From the NCBI RefSeq assembly GCF_029784135.1, contig NC_073746.1:225135882-225199881 (forward strand): DNA of 64,000 nt, in the 5' to 3' direction. A model generated the notes under the pieces. It worked only from the letters and a program-made list of their open reading frames with translations. It searched no databases and was not told the origin of the DNA. Made by a program: the position numbers and the translations under genes. This stretch comes from Toxorhynchites rutilus septentrionalis (lineage: Eukaryota > Arthropoda > Insecta > Diptera > Culicidae). Below are positions 24,501 to 34,598 of this stretch, piece after piece (position 1 is the first letter of the stretch; each line of letters opens with the position of its first letter).

Positions 24501-27500
24501 TCAAATCAGTTTCCTTCTTGTGGGTCCCGTTAAAAATGTGCTTGAAAACATTTTAGAATTTTTTTTCAGAGCAAAACTCTGGTGCGAACTTTCGCACCAA
24601 AGCCACTGCGCACCTTTGCCCCACAGCCTTTGCGCACCTTTGCCCCGCAAGCAATTTTTGAACTAATCGAATTTTTAAAAAAAGCTCTTGAAATTTTTCA
24701 CAAAAACGAATACGCACTATCATTTACTATAGAATGAAGGTTTCCTTGACAGTGTAGTTTCGAACTTTCCAGTTATTTGAGGTAAGTAAATCGTCATCTC
24801 CAAAACTGAAAAAATAGATCAAACATCGCAAAACTCTTTTTACCTCATAACTTTTTGCCACTTTCATGAAATGTAACTTTTTTATATGTGTGAGCTGCTG
24901 GTGTAATAATGTATCAAACGACTACATTGTTGTCGAAATTTTATGCTAGTTTGCTTCAAAATGGCCAAACCCACCCTTTAAAAAATTGTGCGCCTCCTGC
25001 GGAAATCGTGCGCCCTGCAGAAAAATTGGAACAAGCGTATACACCAATACAGAAAAAGAACATATTAGGTTGGGGAAGAAGAAATTCATTATTTTCTCGG
25101 TTTCTTATATTATCTATCAAACAATTTCATATTTATGATAGTTGTCAAGATGATATTTCGCACTAAAAAATCTATTGCTGTTTTTTGTTTGATCTATTCA
25201 GTTGTGAGTTACATGTTGTTAACAATGGAAGTCAACAAATAGAGAATTTGGTACATTGCATAGTTTTTTTTATAAATGCAAAAATGCAAGCCAGGCCGCT
25301 GAAATTGTACTGTTTATGTTGCCGATGCTGTAACAGCGAAACACGTGTAATTTTTCTAGCAGAGCTGTCACTCTTCTTAACAAGGCGAACCTAGCCAGAA
25401 TATTTACCTGCCCTGGGGCTTCTTAATGTCAAAGAAGGACTAGGCTCTGCGAAATACACGTATTTGCATGCTCGTGCTTTTTAGTCCTGACTGAGGAATT
25501 GTCCAGAAGTGTCTTCAGGACAATTCCGGTTTCAAAAATAACGACTGGAACAATTTTTACAACCTCCTTTAGACCGCACAGATTTTTGAATTTCAGAAAC
25601 GGTCATTTTCCAAGACAGATGCTTGCAGGTATCGATGGTTGGGTACGTTGTCTTCTAAAAGACCACGTTAGAGTACCAGTTGTCGATGAACAATGCGGGC
25701 CACGCTCGTGTGTTATTTTTCCTGAATAGTTCATCCATTTTTCAACAAATTTTGTCACACATCATATTTCAATCAGACATCTGAATTTCGAGCTGTGATT
25801 TTCTGAAAGAAAGATCAATGATTTTGAATTCGCCCTTTTTTTAAAAAAAAAAGACTTATGATTTAAATTGGTCATATGATAATGAAAATCGTGATTTTAG
25901 ATAATTTCCATCATAAGTACCAAGGTTGAAAAAATCGAAGAGGGAGGATCAGAGGATTTGGCGTGAAATTGCTCCATAGAATCCATAGTTCCACCCTTGC
26001 TGATCCCCATTTGAGAACCATCAACTTTTTTTAAACGTGCGGTGAAACTGGTAGAGCACACATTCATGAATAGTGATAAGAATGCTTTCGAAGAAGACGT
26101 TTCTGGGATTGTAAATCCCTTATGCAAAATGATGTTAGAAATATTATTCTATGAACACATCGAAAATATGACATATATTGAGAAGTGTTTCTGTCAATTT
26201 TGAAAATATTCTTGTGAGTATCACGCTAATAATTCATAAAAAAGTAAAAGTGAACTAAAATAATTATGAAGGGGTCAGTTAACAATAAACACAATTAACA
26301 GGTAATCTACAAACATCCTAAATATTTAAATGTTTTTTATCTCCAACAATTTTTCTATTTATATTAATATCATAAACGTTTTTGCAATCGGTGCGAAATA
26401 ACAGTGGCGTTTCCAAGATTTCCCGAAATGGAAGTCTGAAATGCTTTTATGTTGATGTCATAGCTATTGACCCTCGGATACGAAAAAGGGAAATGAAAAA
26501 TACTTATTTTTTAATTGTCAAATGCAGCAGACCGTATAAATTGTCGTGCTTTCAACTTGTCAGCATCAGGTTATCATAATGACATTAATAGTTATATCCG
26601 AAGTCAAGCATGAAATTGATTTCTAACGTTTGAAGCAACTTAACTTATCTTATGCAGCATAGATAGGTTTCTCTTTGTCTGTGTGATAGACTGATATTAG
26701 AATATAGATGATGGAATCAATAATTACGATAGAAATATTTATTAAATCCACTCTAATAAACATGAAACGATTAGTAACAATAACGTTCTTGTGAATCATG
26801 TGCAGTGATTCACTCAGTTCACGTTCCTATCCCTCCTCAAAAAATGAAGTTCATCTCACACAATACACGCACTGCAGAAATATTCGGCATGACGAGATAT
26901 AAAGTTTACGTACAATCCTCAATATACTCACTCACTTCCGTTAAAAAAGGCACGTGGGGATTAGTTTTATATTAATACTATAGCTGTGTAGGAGAGCCGC
27001 GGGTAAGACGGACAGTGGGGGTATAATGGACAGGTGGTTGATTTGTATAGTTGCAATATGAATTTCAAATTTCTGTTGATGGGAAACCATGCTATTCTAT
27101 AATATTTAAACCATCACATGACAATGAATACTGATCAAAAGTGGAATAGAGAAACAAAAACCGAAAATCGAACATGATTCCGCGTGTGGATGTAAAGTAA
27201 AATATCGAATTCGCTGATGGTTATATTTCGGTTTGTGAGTTGACAGAGAAGCGATATTAGGTATGTACGGAAAAGTAAATTCATTCGTAAGTGGTAAATT
27301 TAAATTATTGAAATAATTGCACTGAGGGGGGTGAAATGGACAGTTACATCCATAATCACATCCAATGCATGATGGAAAGTGAAGGGAAGAATATTGAATC
27401 CCTTTTCATATTGCTTTCTCTCTCAGTTACTGGACGCACAAACACTGAGAGAGAGGGTGATTATTCCTCTCGCCAGCGATAAACCTCTACGCTTCGTATA

Positions 27501-28540
27501 TTATGAACCTATCCATATCCCCCCCACTACATGTCCATTATACCCGCACCGATAAAAAATTTCTACTTTTCGGCTTGTTTAATTTTCAGTAAAAAACATG
27601 GAAAACACATTTCTATAAAACATTTGTCCAGTTATTTCGAAAACAAGCATATTGAACTGTAAGAAACTGCTTTTAACTTTTTGAAAACATAAGTTTCCAA
27701 AGATACAATTGAAGTTTTCTATAACATGTCCGTCTTACCCCCATCTCCCCTACATGTGTCGATTATGATTATCATTATCCAAAAAAAAAATTGCAGATTC
27801 GTGTTTCGTGTGCTCCACGCGCGACAACCCAAGATGTCTCATACCGGAGGCTAACTTGTTAATGCGCGACTGCAACATCCTCGCCAACAACAATACTTGC
27901 TACAGCCGAATCATAAGTAAGTCTACATCGGAAGGTTCCTCATTTTAATAAAGGGTAGATTAATTTTGTAACTTGTGGTCCACTGTCATCTTACAGACCG
28001 TGAAGTTGAGCGAGGTTGCTTTTCGTCACTGACACGCGAGGAGTATGTGGGTTGCAACAGTGAAACCAGCTGCGAGCTTTGCTACGACCCGCAAAACCAG
28101 GGCCGATGCAACGGAGCGGTGAGTGCGAAATGGATGCGCTTGTGTCGTCATCATCTCATTTGGATAGCTACCCCGTCGATCATACATTTATTGGTATCCA
28201 TCTATTCTTGCAGGTTTTTCCAGAGCACAGACTTCATTGTCACCAGTGCACTGGCTCTGTCAACGGGACCTGTGGTCAGGAAATCATATCGATAGCCCAA
28301 CTGTGCCGTTTGTACGTTCCGGATGACGAATGCTACGTGAGCGTTGTTGGTGATCAGGTTGAGCGAGGATGCCTATCGGAGAGTGATTACTGCCGGGTGG
28401 GACGTTCCTGTCATATCTGTGATGGCAATGGTTGCAATTTTAAACACTACGAGGATGGTGCAATGAGCGTGGTCATATCACTCAAGACGTTGGTGATGGC
28501 TCTGCTTGCCGCTGTGGCCTACGGAAGTTTCAGACAATAA
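21514..28540 (+). CDS. DUF753-type cysteine-rich, probably GPI-anchored surface protein (4 exons, 214 aa)
   Basis: Exons 21,514-21,589, 27,797-27,916, 27,997-28,118 and 28,214-28,540 join in frame (phases 1, 1 and 0). Donors are GTAAAT, GTAAGT and GTGAGT; all acceptors end in AG. Exon 1 encodes a signal peptide (MKCSAMKNLAIVLVVAHGLV then TFASA). The mature protein starts NSCFVCSTRD and has two related cysteine modules. One lies in exons 2-3: CFVC, CLIPEA, NREVERGCFS, CELCYDP, CNGA. The other lies in exon 4: CHQCTGS, CYVSVVGDQVERGCLS, CHICDG, CNF. The shared VERGC(F/L)S phrase marks the repeat. The last 25 residues are hydrophobic, as in a GPI-attachment signal. Insect DUF753 proteins have this design; their function is unknown. 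Intron 1 (6.2 kb) is filled with transposons. Confidence 0.85.
22450..23107 (+). pseudogene. mariner relic inside intron 1 (third lineage)
   Basis: N-terminal pieces (KFCVANKF; TRVYE-type helix, in decayed frames) lead into an open block at 22,638-22,830. This has IVLRNRHSSLRELAREINIS and EVAARLVPKELNFLQK, the second helix-turn-helix. Sequence then jumps at about 22,870 to the C-terminal FPFSFFRNS...FERHILTVLKTQK-like region and ends LEGDNINLDDK before TAG at 23,107. The catalytic core is deleted. Same family as 20,318-20,555. Confidence 0.7.
23180..23362. repeat. Short terminal-repeat fragment abutting the pogo-like element
   Basis: Runs from TGCGGGGCGCACCTAACTG to GTGCACCTTTGCCCCATA, echoing the terminal repeat of the neighbouring element in opposite orientation. 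The junction at 23,346-23,378 forms a hairpin: GCACCTTTGCCCC then GGGGGCAAAGGTGC. Confidence 0.4.
23362..24655 (-). mobile_element. pogo/Tigger-like DNA transposon remnant with CENP-B-type N-terminus
   Basis: Terminal inverted repeats: GTGGGGGCAAAGGTGCG at the left and CGCACCTTTGCCCCAC at about 24,621-24,637, with a second tandem end (GCGCACCTTTGCCCCGC) to 24,652. The minus strand encodes fragments of a CENP-B/Jerky-like DNA-binding region: EDLEDHCRALDKAFYGMT, LKDLRRLAFIFAEANNLQHE and MRNHRLSFRTPQQYNEASAF (about 24,270-24,000). The DDE catalytic domain is missing. A copy of the CCCGGC repeat is inserted at 23,549-23,799. Confidence 0.6.
23549..23799 (+). repeat. CCCGGC / TTTATATAGAT repeat, near-complete copy
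   Basis: Starts CTAGCTGGCCCGGCGATCTT and ends TTTTTATTTATATAGAT. It is the most complete of at least four copies (others at 1-420, 656-722 and 32,015-32,290; a diverged start at 29,599). Confidence 0.55.
25065..25382 (+). mobile_element. mariner, 5' third only (fourth lineage)
   Basis: TA then TTAGGTTGGGGAAGAAG at the left end, followed by the transposase start ATGGAAGTCAACAAATAGAG (early stop) and decayed ASQAAE-like and ADAVTA wording. It is closely related to 42,492-42,900. The match ends at 25,382, exactly where the R2/R4-like LINE end begins. Confidence 0.7.
25383..25720 (-). pseudogene. R2/R4-type LINE, 3' end fragment (second copy)
   Basis: CGAACCTAGCCAGAATATTT through GTGCTTTTTAGTCCTGAC matches 2500-2615. 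25,590-25,700 matches 2955-3065 (ACGGTCATTTTCCA; GTTGGGTACGTTGTCTTC; GTTGTCGATGAACAATGC). The segment between is deleted, removing the endonuclease motif. Confidence 0.7.
25730..26980. other. Intronic DNA, nothing recognised
   Basis: Part of intron 1 of the DUF753-type gene. AT-rich, with short chance ORFs only. Confidence 0.4.
26988..27753. mobile_element. MITE-like element with about 27-bp terminal inverted repeats
   Basis: The left end GTAGGAGAGCCGCGGGTAAG then ACGGACA mirrors the right end, whose reverse complement is GTAGGGGAGATGGGGGTAAG then ACGGACA. A second internal pair (GGGGTATAATGGACA and TGTCCATTATACCC) adds symmetry. No coding sequence. It sits just before exon 2 of the DUF753-type gene; a half copy lies at 5270-5516. 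Confidence 0.7.
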
Positions 28541-29350
28541 CCAGATCGGGTTCGAACAAGGTTAGGGGCAGTCGAAAAAAATATGAATGATGACTTTCAA
28601 ATTAGGAGGTAGTAATTTATCTTATATACAGTATAGCAAAAAAACCTTCACAATGTCGTGAAAAAACATAAATATGTGGTAGGTACACATGCACCACCTT
28701 CATTCGAGACAATTCCGTTGATTTTTGCTCTGTCATGCTCGAACTGGAATGTTTAATGTGTGCGACGAAAGTGTAATCGGCTAGCCCGTTAACGAAATAA
28801 AGGCTTACAGTACGAGCGGAGAGATTCCGCATTACTTGGAACTAGTTTGTATTAATCTTTAGGGCATACGCACTGATTTTTTTTATTGTTTATATCTGAG
28901 TTCAATCTCATGCTTCCAATTCATAATATTGAAAGAAGCTCATTAATCTTCGTGGTGTCCAACTAACTTAATGCTTGATTCGCTCAGTTCTCAATTTAAA
29001 ATTCAGTTCCATTTACGATTTCTCTATTTATGGGTAAATCAACTAGTCAATTAGTGATTTGGATGTAGTTTTAAGATTATATTTATCTATGCCTTTTCGG
29101 ACAACAAACATTGAACGTCTAATTCATTGATTCAACTAAGTAAAGCCAAGCGAGTAGTACGATTATATAGTTTGGACCACACGTGGGTAAAAAAATGATG
29201 TTTGGCGCCATTCAGAAAAATAGAAATTTAATCAATTTTTGTTAATAGATACAAACACCTTCAGCTGTTAGTTGGGCTCTGTAATATACTCATTACTAAT
29301 TTTTTTAATCGTTATCTACTTGGTTTCTTCAGATGTAGCCCGACAGTTAT
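28541..29350. other. 3' flank of the DUF753-type gene
   Basis: The nearest clear poly(A) signal is AATAAA at 28,796-28,801, about 255 nt after the stop, giving a plausible 3' UTR. The rest shows no recognised feature. Confidence 0.35.
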
Positions 29351-29354
29351 CAAA

Positions 29355-31677
29355 GGGGCTGTCCACATACCACGTGGACAGAAACAGCACGATTTTAGAC
29401 TCCCCCCTCCCCCTCCGTGGACAAGCGTGGACATTTTCATACCCCTCTCCCTATTGTCCACGTGGACATTTTCATACCCCTCTCCCTATTGTCCACGTGG
29501 ACATTTTCCTTATTTTATTAGAATTATTGAGGAAATAACTGAATTGCGCATAAATTAAATTCTAATTCCATTTAAGTTTATTTTGTTCAAATTTTACTAG
29601 CTGTACCCAACCACGCTTTGCTGTTTTATGAATTGAAGTTTTATGTCACAGAAATGAGTAGCAAAACAAAACATATGTTTTATATAAGCTTAATTTCGAA
29701 AAACTTTGTTTTTCTATTATCTGCGAAAATATATAGGCTATCTGGTTTTCCAACACGGAAACGCATAATATACATTTGAATAAACCGCATCCGAATATGA
29801 ACCACACAATTCCAAAGATACATATTCAATACAAGAAACTTAATTTACGTTTACAACTTTATTTCTGAAGTGTGTTTCTTCTACCTGGAAATCTTAAGCG
29901 CTTCCTGAGGTGTTGGCAGTAGCAACAACAACAATCCTTAAAGTGGATTGTATATTGTGTCATAATATGAACTTCATCAGTGCCGAACTTTTAGAGTTTT
30001 TTAAGCGCACCATAACGAACAGAACAATTTCATAGGCATAGTATTTTTATCAATTAAAAAGAATTTTAAGAAAAGAAAAGATGAAGTAGGAAACATATAC
30101 TGATATCTATAGATCTTCACTTGACAAAAGATTGAGGAGTAAAGTGTCGAAACTCAGCGATTTCGGAACGCCTGTAGTTTTGATATAATTGATTACATGT
30201 AGATAAAAATACAGCATTTTCAAGCTACAAATTTCTAGTTTAGGAATGTCGTACGTACCTATTTTTAGTTTGATATTTAGATGCGTTCTAGACAAAAGAC
30301 ATTGCAACAACAAAAAATTGTTCGGTTTGCTTCCAAAGTTTTTATAGATTTAAAAAATATATTCCCAATAACAATCCAATCAACCTGATTATTTCGCTTC
30401 CATTTGATTTATAGTAAGTTTCAGTAGGACTATTTAATATAGAGGTATTCTCTATCGAATTATGCTTCAATTTTGAATTAACAATAATACTTCATGAAAT
30501 AATGAACGCACAGCAAATCGATGGTCAAAACTGCCCACTGCTAACTTGAAAATATTCTATACAAGGTCCAGTTGTTGCTTTGACGAATTATTTTATAACA
30601 GTTACAGCGTTTCAAAAATCACTCAAAATTTTCGATGTGACATTTTGCTCCTTTATTTTTTTGTCGAGTGTAGTTCTTTGCCCACTCCGGAATACGATTA
30701 GCAACAGGAAATATCCGTTCATTTACACACTCGATTCACTTTTAGTCGTCAAGACAATACGATACCTTTTCCGCAATAGTTCGGGGAATTTTCAGAGGAC
30801 ACTAATAGCGTATTAAAAATATTTCCAATATATATTTTCTTATTTTTCAACTGCTTATTGACCATTCTGCATTGAGTGTCTAGATGACTTCCAAAGAGCT
30901 CGTCCAAAGAGCTTTCACGATTCATTGGTTTTTTACTAACCTTGCCTGAAATGTTATTTGTATTGCTTTTTAGTTTCTCTCATTTATGTTGTTTGGATTC
31001 TCCTCCGCCTAAATCAATGCAAACCTAAACACAGAACATGCAGGAAAAACTGAAAGAGTTCGAATGCTTATAACTCGAATATTTTGTTTGCATCAATTGA
31101 TAGGAAATATTTCTACGCATCTATCACAATGAATAAAATGTTATTTTTCTTGAGATAGACAATTGAACACCTGTGAAATGTGAAGCGTCACCCTTCCGGC
31201 CACATTTTGATTGGTCCGATTTACGGTTTCCCCAACACAGATTTTTAAATCAATGTATCTGGGGGAATCCGCTTTGCAAATACATGCGAATGGAGGGGTG
31301 TTCCTATCGAAGTATGTTCCCTAACACAGGCATTAAGACCTAGGTGCCTGGAGAAATTGGCATTGTAAATACATGCAATTTTTGTTCTCATCGAAATGTG
31401 TTCCAGCCATCAAAACCTCTCATGTGTTCCAGCCATCAAAAGCTCTCTCAGGCTGCTCAATCCATTTATTGATAAATACGGAGAGTTTTGAAATTCTTGA
31501 ACATTAATTTAATTTTGAATGTATAAACGATTGTATTAAAAAAAATAATCTTCCTGTCCACGTGGACTCAGTCTATACTCCCGCCCTCCTCTCCGTGGAC
31601 AAGCGTGGACATTTTATTATCCCCAACTTTAGGGGGGGGGGGGCCTAAAGTTGTCCACGTGGTATGTGGACAGCCCC
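29355..31677. mobile_element. 2.3-kb non-autonomous element with GGGGCTGTCCAC termini
   Basis: Left end GGGGCTGTCCACATACCACG TGGACA; the right end is its exact inverse (TGTCCACGTGGTATGTGGAC AGCCCC, apart from one base next to the inner edge). Subterminal GTCCACGTGGAC palindromes and CGTGGACAAGCGTGGACATT occur at both ends, so the inverted zone exceeds 100 bp. A 35-bp unit is duplicated at 29,432-29,501. AAA on both sides (29,352-29,354 and 31,678-31,680) could be a 3-bp target duplication. The interior has no transposase and includes a diverged start of the CCCGGC repeat at 29,599 and duplicated blocks at 31,240-31,440. The superfamily is not assigned. Confidence 0.75.
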
Positions 31678-32014
31678 AAATTTCATTTTTTACAAACTGA
31701 TTATAAGTGTTTGCTGTGAAGTGATTTCATGTTTCCGTTTATGAACGATTGTGGACAAGCGCGGCACCATCGAGCTTTTTATATGTAAATGCTCATGTGA
31801 AATTTTCTCCCAAACGTTCGTTTGAGATGTGTACTATGCCAAACATTTCACTAAAACTCACTATACTATCAATTAAAACAAAATCAATTTCATATTTTTT
31901 ATTATTATTATTCCATCTTTATTCTATTAAACAGGCTCATGCAAATGCACCCAAAATTTTATCCATATCTCATTTGATTCGAGTTGCGGACAAGCCACTG
32001 AAATATATTATATT

Positions 32015-32290
32015 AGCTGACCCGGCAAACTTCGTCCCGCCCAAAATTTATTTTTCGTTATCACATCCACGTTTTCTTACTGAGCGCTATTCATGGGTCC
32101 AATCGCAGAATTATTCATTGATTGATCTTCTAATCTACCCTTTAAAATTACCTTTTACTATAAAATTCCTAGTACTTCTACCAAAACTCGACATTATAAT
32201 ATCAGATTATTTTCAGACACAATTCTCGTTCAAAATTTTTCAACCACTTGCAAATAACATGTTTCTCCGTTACGTTACATGCCAAATTTA
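32015..32290 (+). repeat. CCCGGC / TTTATATAGAT repeat, 5' part
   Basis: AGCTGACCCGGCAAACTTCG starts the copy, and its distal part (CAGACACAATTCTCGTTCAA to GTTACGTTACATG) matches window positions 20-95. The long plus-strand ORF over this stretch (31,749-32,291) is a by-product and not a gene. Confidence 0.55.
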
Positions 32291-32319
32291 GTTTTAATTG
32301 CTTGATTAATTTATTCCGG

Positions 32320-32835
32320 AGTAATGCAGAAATTTGTTTTTCATTTGTATGGCAGCATTTGCAGAAATTTGTGTTTTATTATTATTTGTTTTTATTTGAC
32401 CTTCAGGATTCTTTTACAGCAGCTTCTAGTTCCCGAATTTTTCCTTACTGCCTTTCACCGCTGCACACATGCCGTGCAACAATTCCCAAAATGTTCTCGA
32501 TTGGATTTAGTTCTGGACTACGTGCTGACCAGTCCAAGACCTTGATGGTAATTGAACAGATATTCTTGGTAATCGAGAGTCTAATTTCCGATACATTGAA
32601 TTTTTCTGTCCTGGACAGCACCACAATTCGATTCCTGTCACGATTGCTTATTTAGGGATTCTCTTTAGTTTTTTTCTTAACGCCATATTTTAAACCTTTC
32701 TCCAGCACATTTCGAATCGATTTTTCGGGTCTGTTTACTTCCTTTCCTATTTCCCGGTTACTCATACCAGCTTTCTTCAGTTCACGAACAACTCTTTGTT
32801 CTGATTCACTTAAATATCTTTTTTTCAACATTGTT
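32320..32835 (-). pseudogene. Tc3-like transposase, N- and C-terminal remnants
   Basis: From 32,830 the minus strand encodes MLKKRYLSESEQRVVRELKK, then AGMSNREIGKEVNRPEKSIR and NVLEKGLKYGVKKKTKENP, a Tc3-type bipartite helix-turn-helix. After a stop it continues with LDWSARSPELNPIENILGIV and a decayed tail (REL-EAA). This is the third catalytic block of Tc1-family DDE enzymes. About 200 residues including the first two catalytic positions are deleted. Terminal repeats were not found. Confidence 0.75.
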
Positions 32836-32839
32836 CACC

Positions 32840-34590
32840 TCAGATTAACAAATTGCCAGCAGCAACAAATGTTTTGCGTACTAACACAACAACTAAACTG
32901 AAATGACAGATTACCAAGTACAGTACAGGTCCAAATTAGAAGTTTTACATGAGAGAAGCAGCTCACAGTAGATGATTCGCTGCCAATCCTGTCAAGCACA
33001 TAGATAAAGCTTCTTAACAGTTATTCCAGTCACCAGTCAAGAATAGTCCGATCATGTTGCGATTCAGTTGTGATTTCAAGATTGAATACTCGGTTCGTAG
33101 GTTTTTTGTTGCTTTAACTCGTTTTGGAATACAGCGATATTCAAAACCGAATATTCTTTTGTACAATGTCCTTTCGTGAAGGTGGCACTCGACGGATTCC
33201 ATTATTACTACGAGACTTAGTCAGCCAGAGCGTGGTGCATCTTCGGCATCAACATTATATAAACGGTTATCGACGAAACCAATCAAAGTCACGCGTAAGT
33301 GGCTTTTATGGTATCAAGACTATAAATTCTATTTACATTTACACCTCCCTGATATGCGTTTTCGGCTTTATCGAAGTCGAACTGTAAAATTTGGCATATT
33401 TTCTCTTAACTGGTACTTGACTGGTACTCCATACCTGACGGGCGCGCTGAGTCAAGCATCCACAAAGCTGTCTGAGAGCTGTGTTAAGTACGGAATGTTA
33501 TTTATTAACGTCATTTTGTGTAATCCGATAGCACTTACACGACCGGGATATCGATCACTACAACCATCTATCGGAAAAAACTCTTTTATGAACAATGCCG
33601 ATAAGCAACATTTTTTTGAGGGATTTCAAAATTTGAAGATTCAATAATCACCCAGGAGATCGTCGAAAATTGATATCACATCGAATAGATTCTTTGAATA
33701 ATCCAGGGACGAGTCACTCTGCATGCGTTGGGACAAACTAAATAAATCCTTTGAATAAGCCAAATAAAACTAGATTCAGCTTAAGAACCTGAATGAAAAT
33801 GAATCAAAAGGATTAAAATGACATTTGAACGAAATAAAAAATCACATAATTCAATGGCGCATCATATTAATGCAACATATAAAAAGTACGAAGAGACTTA
33901 ATATAATGATAGTACATAGAATATATTTGTTGGTTAACCGAAAAATGTGATATTCATCTTCCAATTAAGGGGGTATGCTAGTGTAGAGGCTCGAATTTTG
34001 GACGTTTTGTTGAACTCCAAGAAAATTTAACAATGGATATTTTTACTATCCATTATATCATCATTTGTTTATCTTGAGATTTCGTGTACGACAATTAGAA
34101 GAAACTAATTTCGAGAAAAACGCGTTTGAAGTTAATTGTTAAGGTCGTAATAGATTAGATACGGCATCACTAAAATGAATGTAACTCGGTAAATAATGGG
34201 ATATTCGGAAAGTCCTCTCTAGGGTAGATTCTTGAATGCATAAACTTTTAAAATAAGAGGATTTTTTCTTCGATTTTTTCAAATTACTAGATTAGAATAC
34301 TGCCTTAAATCAGACTACTTATTAGGCAATAAGTGAGAGTCATGATCACAACCGGTGGATTCCATTTGTGTCTATTTCGACGCACAGAATATATAAGTAA
34401 TACGTTATTAGTTATCAATAGAGAAAAAACAGGAAGTGGGTTATATATATGGTATAACCGCAAGGGTGACGTAGGACTATCGTTGATTTAGAGATCATTT
34501 GTTTGAAGTTGAATCTGAATTCATTCTGAATGAATGAATATTTGGAGAACTTCGAAAACGAGAGCGTTACGTTGGAGGCACAAGATTTTA
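32840..34590. other. No supported gene
   Basis: ORFs at 33,124-33,387 and 33,354-33,647 (+) have no motif. A phrase ATTCTTTGAATAATCCAGG / ATCCTTTGAATAAGCCA repeats at 33,690 and 33,747. Otherwise unremarkable AT-rich sequence. Confidence 0.35.
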
Positions 34591-34598
34591 TGCATCCA

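Noticed and set aside
29355..31677. LTR retrotransposon with LTRs at 29.4 and 31.6 kb
   Set aside because: The ends are inverted, not direct, repeats, and there are no gag or pol motifs inside.
31749..32291. 180-codon plus-strand ORF
   Set aside because: Overlaps the end of the GGGGCTGTCCAC element and the CCCGGC repeat; low-complexity, AT-driven residues and no domain.
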